Assembly: GCA_002327415.1 (NCBI GenBank)
Contig: DCVU01000155.1
Span: 5,517-11,048, forward strand
Direction: 5' to 3'
Source of the DNA: Smithella sp. UBA2180
Lineage (GTDB): Bacteria > Desulfobacterota > Syntrophia > Syntrophales > Smithellaceae
DNA: 5,532 nucleotides
The translations under genes were made by a program, and so were the position numbers. The notes under the pieces are model-generated. The model was not told the DNA's origin. It worked only from the letters and a program-made list of their open reading frames with translations, and searched no databases. Positions 3,871-5,532 of the stretch are shown in pieces; position 1 is the stretch's first letter; each line of letters begins with the position of its first letter.

Positions 3871-5532
3871 TCTCATTACTGTTCACTGTTTTTTTATCTT
3901 TTTTCTTCCCTTCAAAATATGCACTCAATATTTTCCGGGCTACCGGAGCGGCAACCGCTCCGCCGCCGCCCGCATTCTCCAGAATCACAGCAACTGCTAT
4001 TTCCGGATTTTTCAGCGGAGCGTAACAAACAAACAAGGCATGATCTTTCTGAAAAGCGGCAAGTCTTTTCGCCCTGCGAGCCTTTTCATTTTCGGGTAAT
4101 CCCATGACCTGTGAAGTTCCCGTCTTACCGCAGACGTCAATACCTGATAATTTCGCGTTTTTACCGGTGCCGCCGGGTTCATTAACCACGCCCCACAAAG
4201 CACTGTTTAGAATCTCAACTGTTTTCGGACTTAATTTTAATTCACCCTCTTTCTCCGGTAAAAATTCCTTATATATTTTCCCGTCCGTTGATTCGATGTA
4301 TTTGACTAAACGCGGCCGCCACAAAGTGCCCCCATTGGCAAAAGCACTGTAAGCTCTGGCCAGTTGCAGCGGAGTAATCAAATTAAACCCCTGCCCGATT
4401 GATATGGATATAGTCTCTCCCATCTGCCAGAGACTTTTCTTCCGCTTTAATTTCCATTCCTTTGTGGGCACCAGACCGCCTTTTTCATTAGGCAAATCAA
4501 TGCCGGCTATTCCCCCCAGGCCGAAACGTTTTGCGTACTGGGCTATTTTGTCCACCCCCAGCATTTTACCCACCGTATAGAAATATACATCACACGATTC
4601 AACAATCGCTTTGTGAAGATTAACATAACCGTGGCCATGCTTGTTCCAACAACGATAAGTTCGGTTGCCCAGAGTAAAAGAGCCATTGCAAAGCACTTTA
4701 GTATCGGGAGTAATAATACCTTCTTCCAAAGCAGCGGCGGCAACAATAAGCTTGTAGGTTGAGCCGGGAGGATATTGCCCGGAAATCGCCTTATTGGATA
4801 AAGGAGCCAATGGATTGTTTTGCAGTTTTTCCCATTCTTCATAAGAAATTCCGCTGTTGAATAAATTAGGGTCAAAAGAAGGCGCACTGAACATGGCCAG
4901 AACCGAACCATCGCGCACATCCAGAACAACAGCCGCTCCGGCTCTGCCTACGAGAGCCTCTCCTGCCGCTTTCTGCAAATTAGCATCTATGTTCAATACG
5001 ATATTGTAACCGGATACGGGATCAATCCGTCCCAGGTTTTTTATTTCCTTTCCATAAACATTTACCTCTACCAGTTCCGCTCCGTTACGCCCGCGAATGT
5101 AAGAGTCGAGAAATTTTTCCACGCCATGTTTTCCCAAAACATCGCCGTACGCGTATCGGCCATCGCTTTTTTCCAGATCCTCCTTGCTGATTTCCCCAGT
5201 GTAGCCGATGACCGGAGCCAGCATTTCTCCGTCCAGATACAAACGAATCGGCGATACATCAACATATATGCCCGGCAAATCCAACGAATTGGTTTCGATC
5301 AGCGCAACTTTTTCCATACTTACATTTTTTTCTAATTTTATCGGCGAATATGGTTTCGCGGTTTTAGAAATAGACTGATCGTATAAAAACTCCAGCGATT
5401 TATCTTTATAGAGGTTCTTAAGTTTCTCAACTGATAATTCGTTACCCTTGTTTTTGTTGGGTATGTAAATCACGTCAAATGAAGGCCTGTTATCCACAAG
5501 TACAACTCCGTTGCGATCCATAATCAGGCCGC
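3863..5532 (-). CDS. mrdA: Penicillin-binding protein 2, D,D-transpeptidase (5' end off window)
   Basis: The elongasome class B penicillin-binding protein, which crosslinks new lateral-wall glycan made by RodA in the periplasm. About 555 codons are visible; the cytoplasmic tail and membrane anchor (roughly 45-60 residues) lie beyond 5532. The reading frame is open to the edge, and GLI precedes MDRNG, the family's conserved GxIxDRNG motif, so the ATG at 5521 is internal, not the start. Counting from that Met: pedestal domain about 1-170, with YGDVLGKHGVEKFLD (125-139); transpeptidase about 190-535. Catalytic motifs are intact: PPGSTYK with nucleophile S254 and K257, SCD (309-311; PBP2 proteins often have SxD in place of SxN) and KTGTSQ (466-471). 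The Lys-rich tail ends NSNETH, apparently built from adjacent repeat sequence. It is followed by rodA after the repeat-filled spacer. Confidence 0.96.
   Translation of the reverse strand, partial: GLIMDRNGVVLVDNRPSFDVIYIPNKNKGNELSVEKLKNLYKDKSLEFLYDQSISKTAKPYSPIKLEKNVSMEKVALIETNSLDLPGIYVDVSPIRLYLDGEMLAPVIGYTGEISKEDLEKSDGRYAYGDVLGKHGVEKFLDSYIRGRNGAELVEVNVYGKEIKNLGRIDPVSGYNIVLNIDANLQKAAGEALVGRAGAAVVLDVRDGSVLAMFSAPSFDPNLFNSGISYEEWEKLQNNPLAPLSNKAISGQYPPGSTYKLIVAAAALEEGIITPDTKVLCNGSFTLGNRTYRCWNKHGHGYVNLHKAIVESCDVYFYTVGKMLGVDKIAQYAKRFGLGGIAGIDLPNEKGGLVPTKEWKLKRKKSLWQMGETISISIGQGFNLITPLQLARAYSAFANGGTLWRPRLVKYIESTDGKIYKEFLPEKEGELKLSPKTVEILNSALWGVVNEPGGTGKNAKLSGIDVCGKTGTSQVMGLPENEKARRAKRLAAFQKDHALFVCYAPLKNPEIAVAVILENAGGGGAVAAPVARKILSAYFEGKKKDKKTVNSNETH

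Noticed and set aside
4589..4597. SCD in place of the SxN motif of PBP2 as a loss of function
   Set aside because: SxD at this position is normal in many PBP2 proteins, and SxxK and KTG are intact.
4543..4929. Open frame of 128 codons on the minus strand inside mrdA
   Set aside because: It lies wholly inside mrdA in another frame, with no ribosome-binding site and a low-complexity composition; the mrdA frame carries all catalytic motifs.

Overview
The window reads almost entirely on the minus strand and joins two conserved bacterial gene blocks. From the high-coordinate end, which is upstream in transcription, the order is: mrdA (penicillin-binding protein 2, missing its N-terminus at the window edge), a 255-bp repeat-rich spacer, rodA, a bactofilin gene, a 348-bp regulatory gap, then the start of an F1Fo ATP synthase operon: b' subunit, b subunit, delta (atpH) and the first 61 codons of alpha (atpA). 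No plus-strand gene is supported, and no RNA gene, CRISPR array or transposase was seen.

The organism is probably a Gram-negative member of the old Deltaproteobacteria (Desulfobacterota or a neighbouring phylum). Three things point there: paired b' and b genes opening an ATP synthase operon that lacks adjacent atpB/atpE; a signal-peptide-like N-terminal extension on b; and a single-domain bactofilin just upstream of the operon. This is inference from gene order and protein style, not from a database match. The genes are fairly AT-rich, with heavy use of AAA, ATT and TTT codons.

Region by region. 3863-5532 (mrdA) and 2492-3607 (rodA) encode the elongasome transpeptidase and its SEDS glycosyltransferase partner, which polymerise and crosslink lateral-wall peptidoglycan. 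Bactofilin (2087-2464) follows rodA after 27 bp and is probably co-transcribed, so the first block is a cell-shape module. A weak A-tract/T-tract terminator (about 2014-2051) and an extended -10 promoter (1992-2000) then separate it from the ATP synthase genes. These are tightly coupled: ATGA overlap b'/b, TTGA overlap b/delta, 3 bp delta/alpha.

The least ordinary part is the mrdA-rodA spacer (3608-3862). It is a mosaic of two tandem 62-bp degenerate repeats, a truncated third copy, a REP-like palindrome and AGTGAAT/AGTGAAC-type short repeats that run into the last codons of mrdA. The two 62-bp units can form the same hairpin on the minus (mRNA) strand, with one compensatory pair change and two changes to G-U wobbles. 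That suggests selection on an RNA or single-stranded DNA structure, though two copies are thin evidence.
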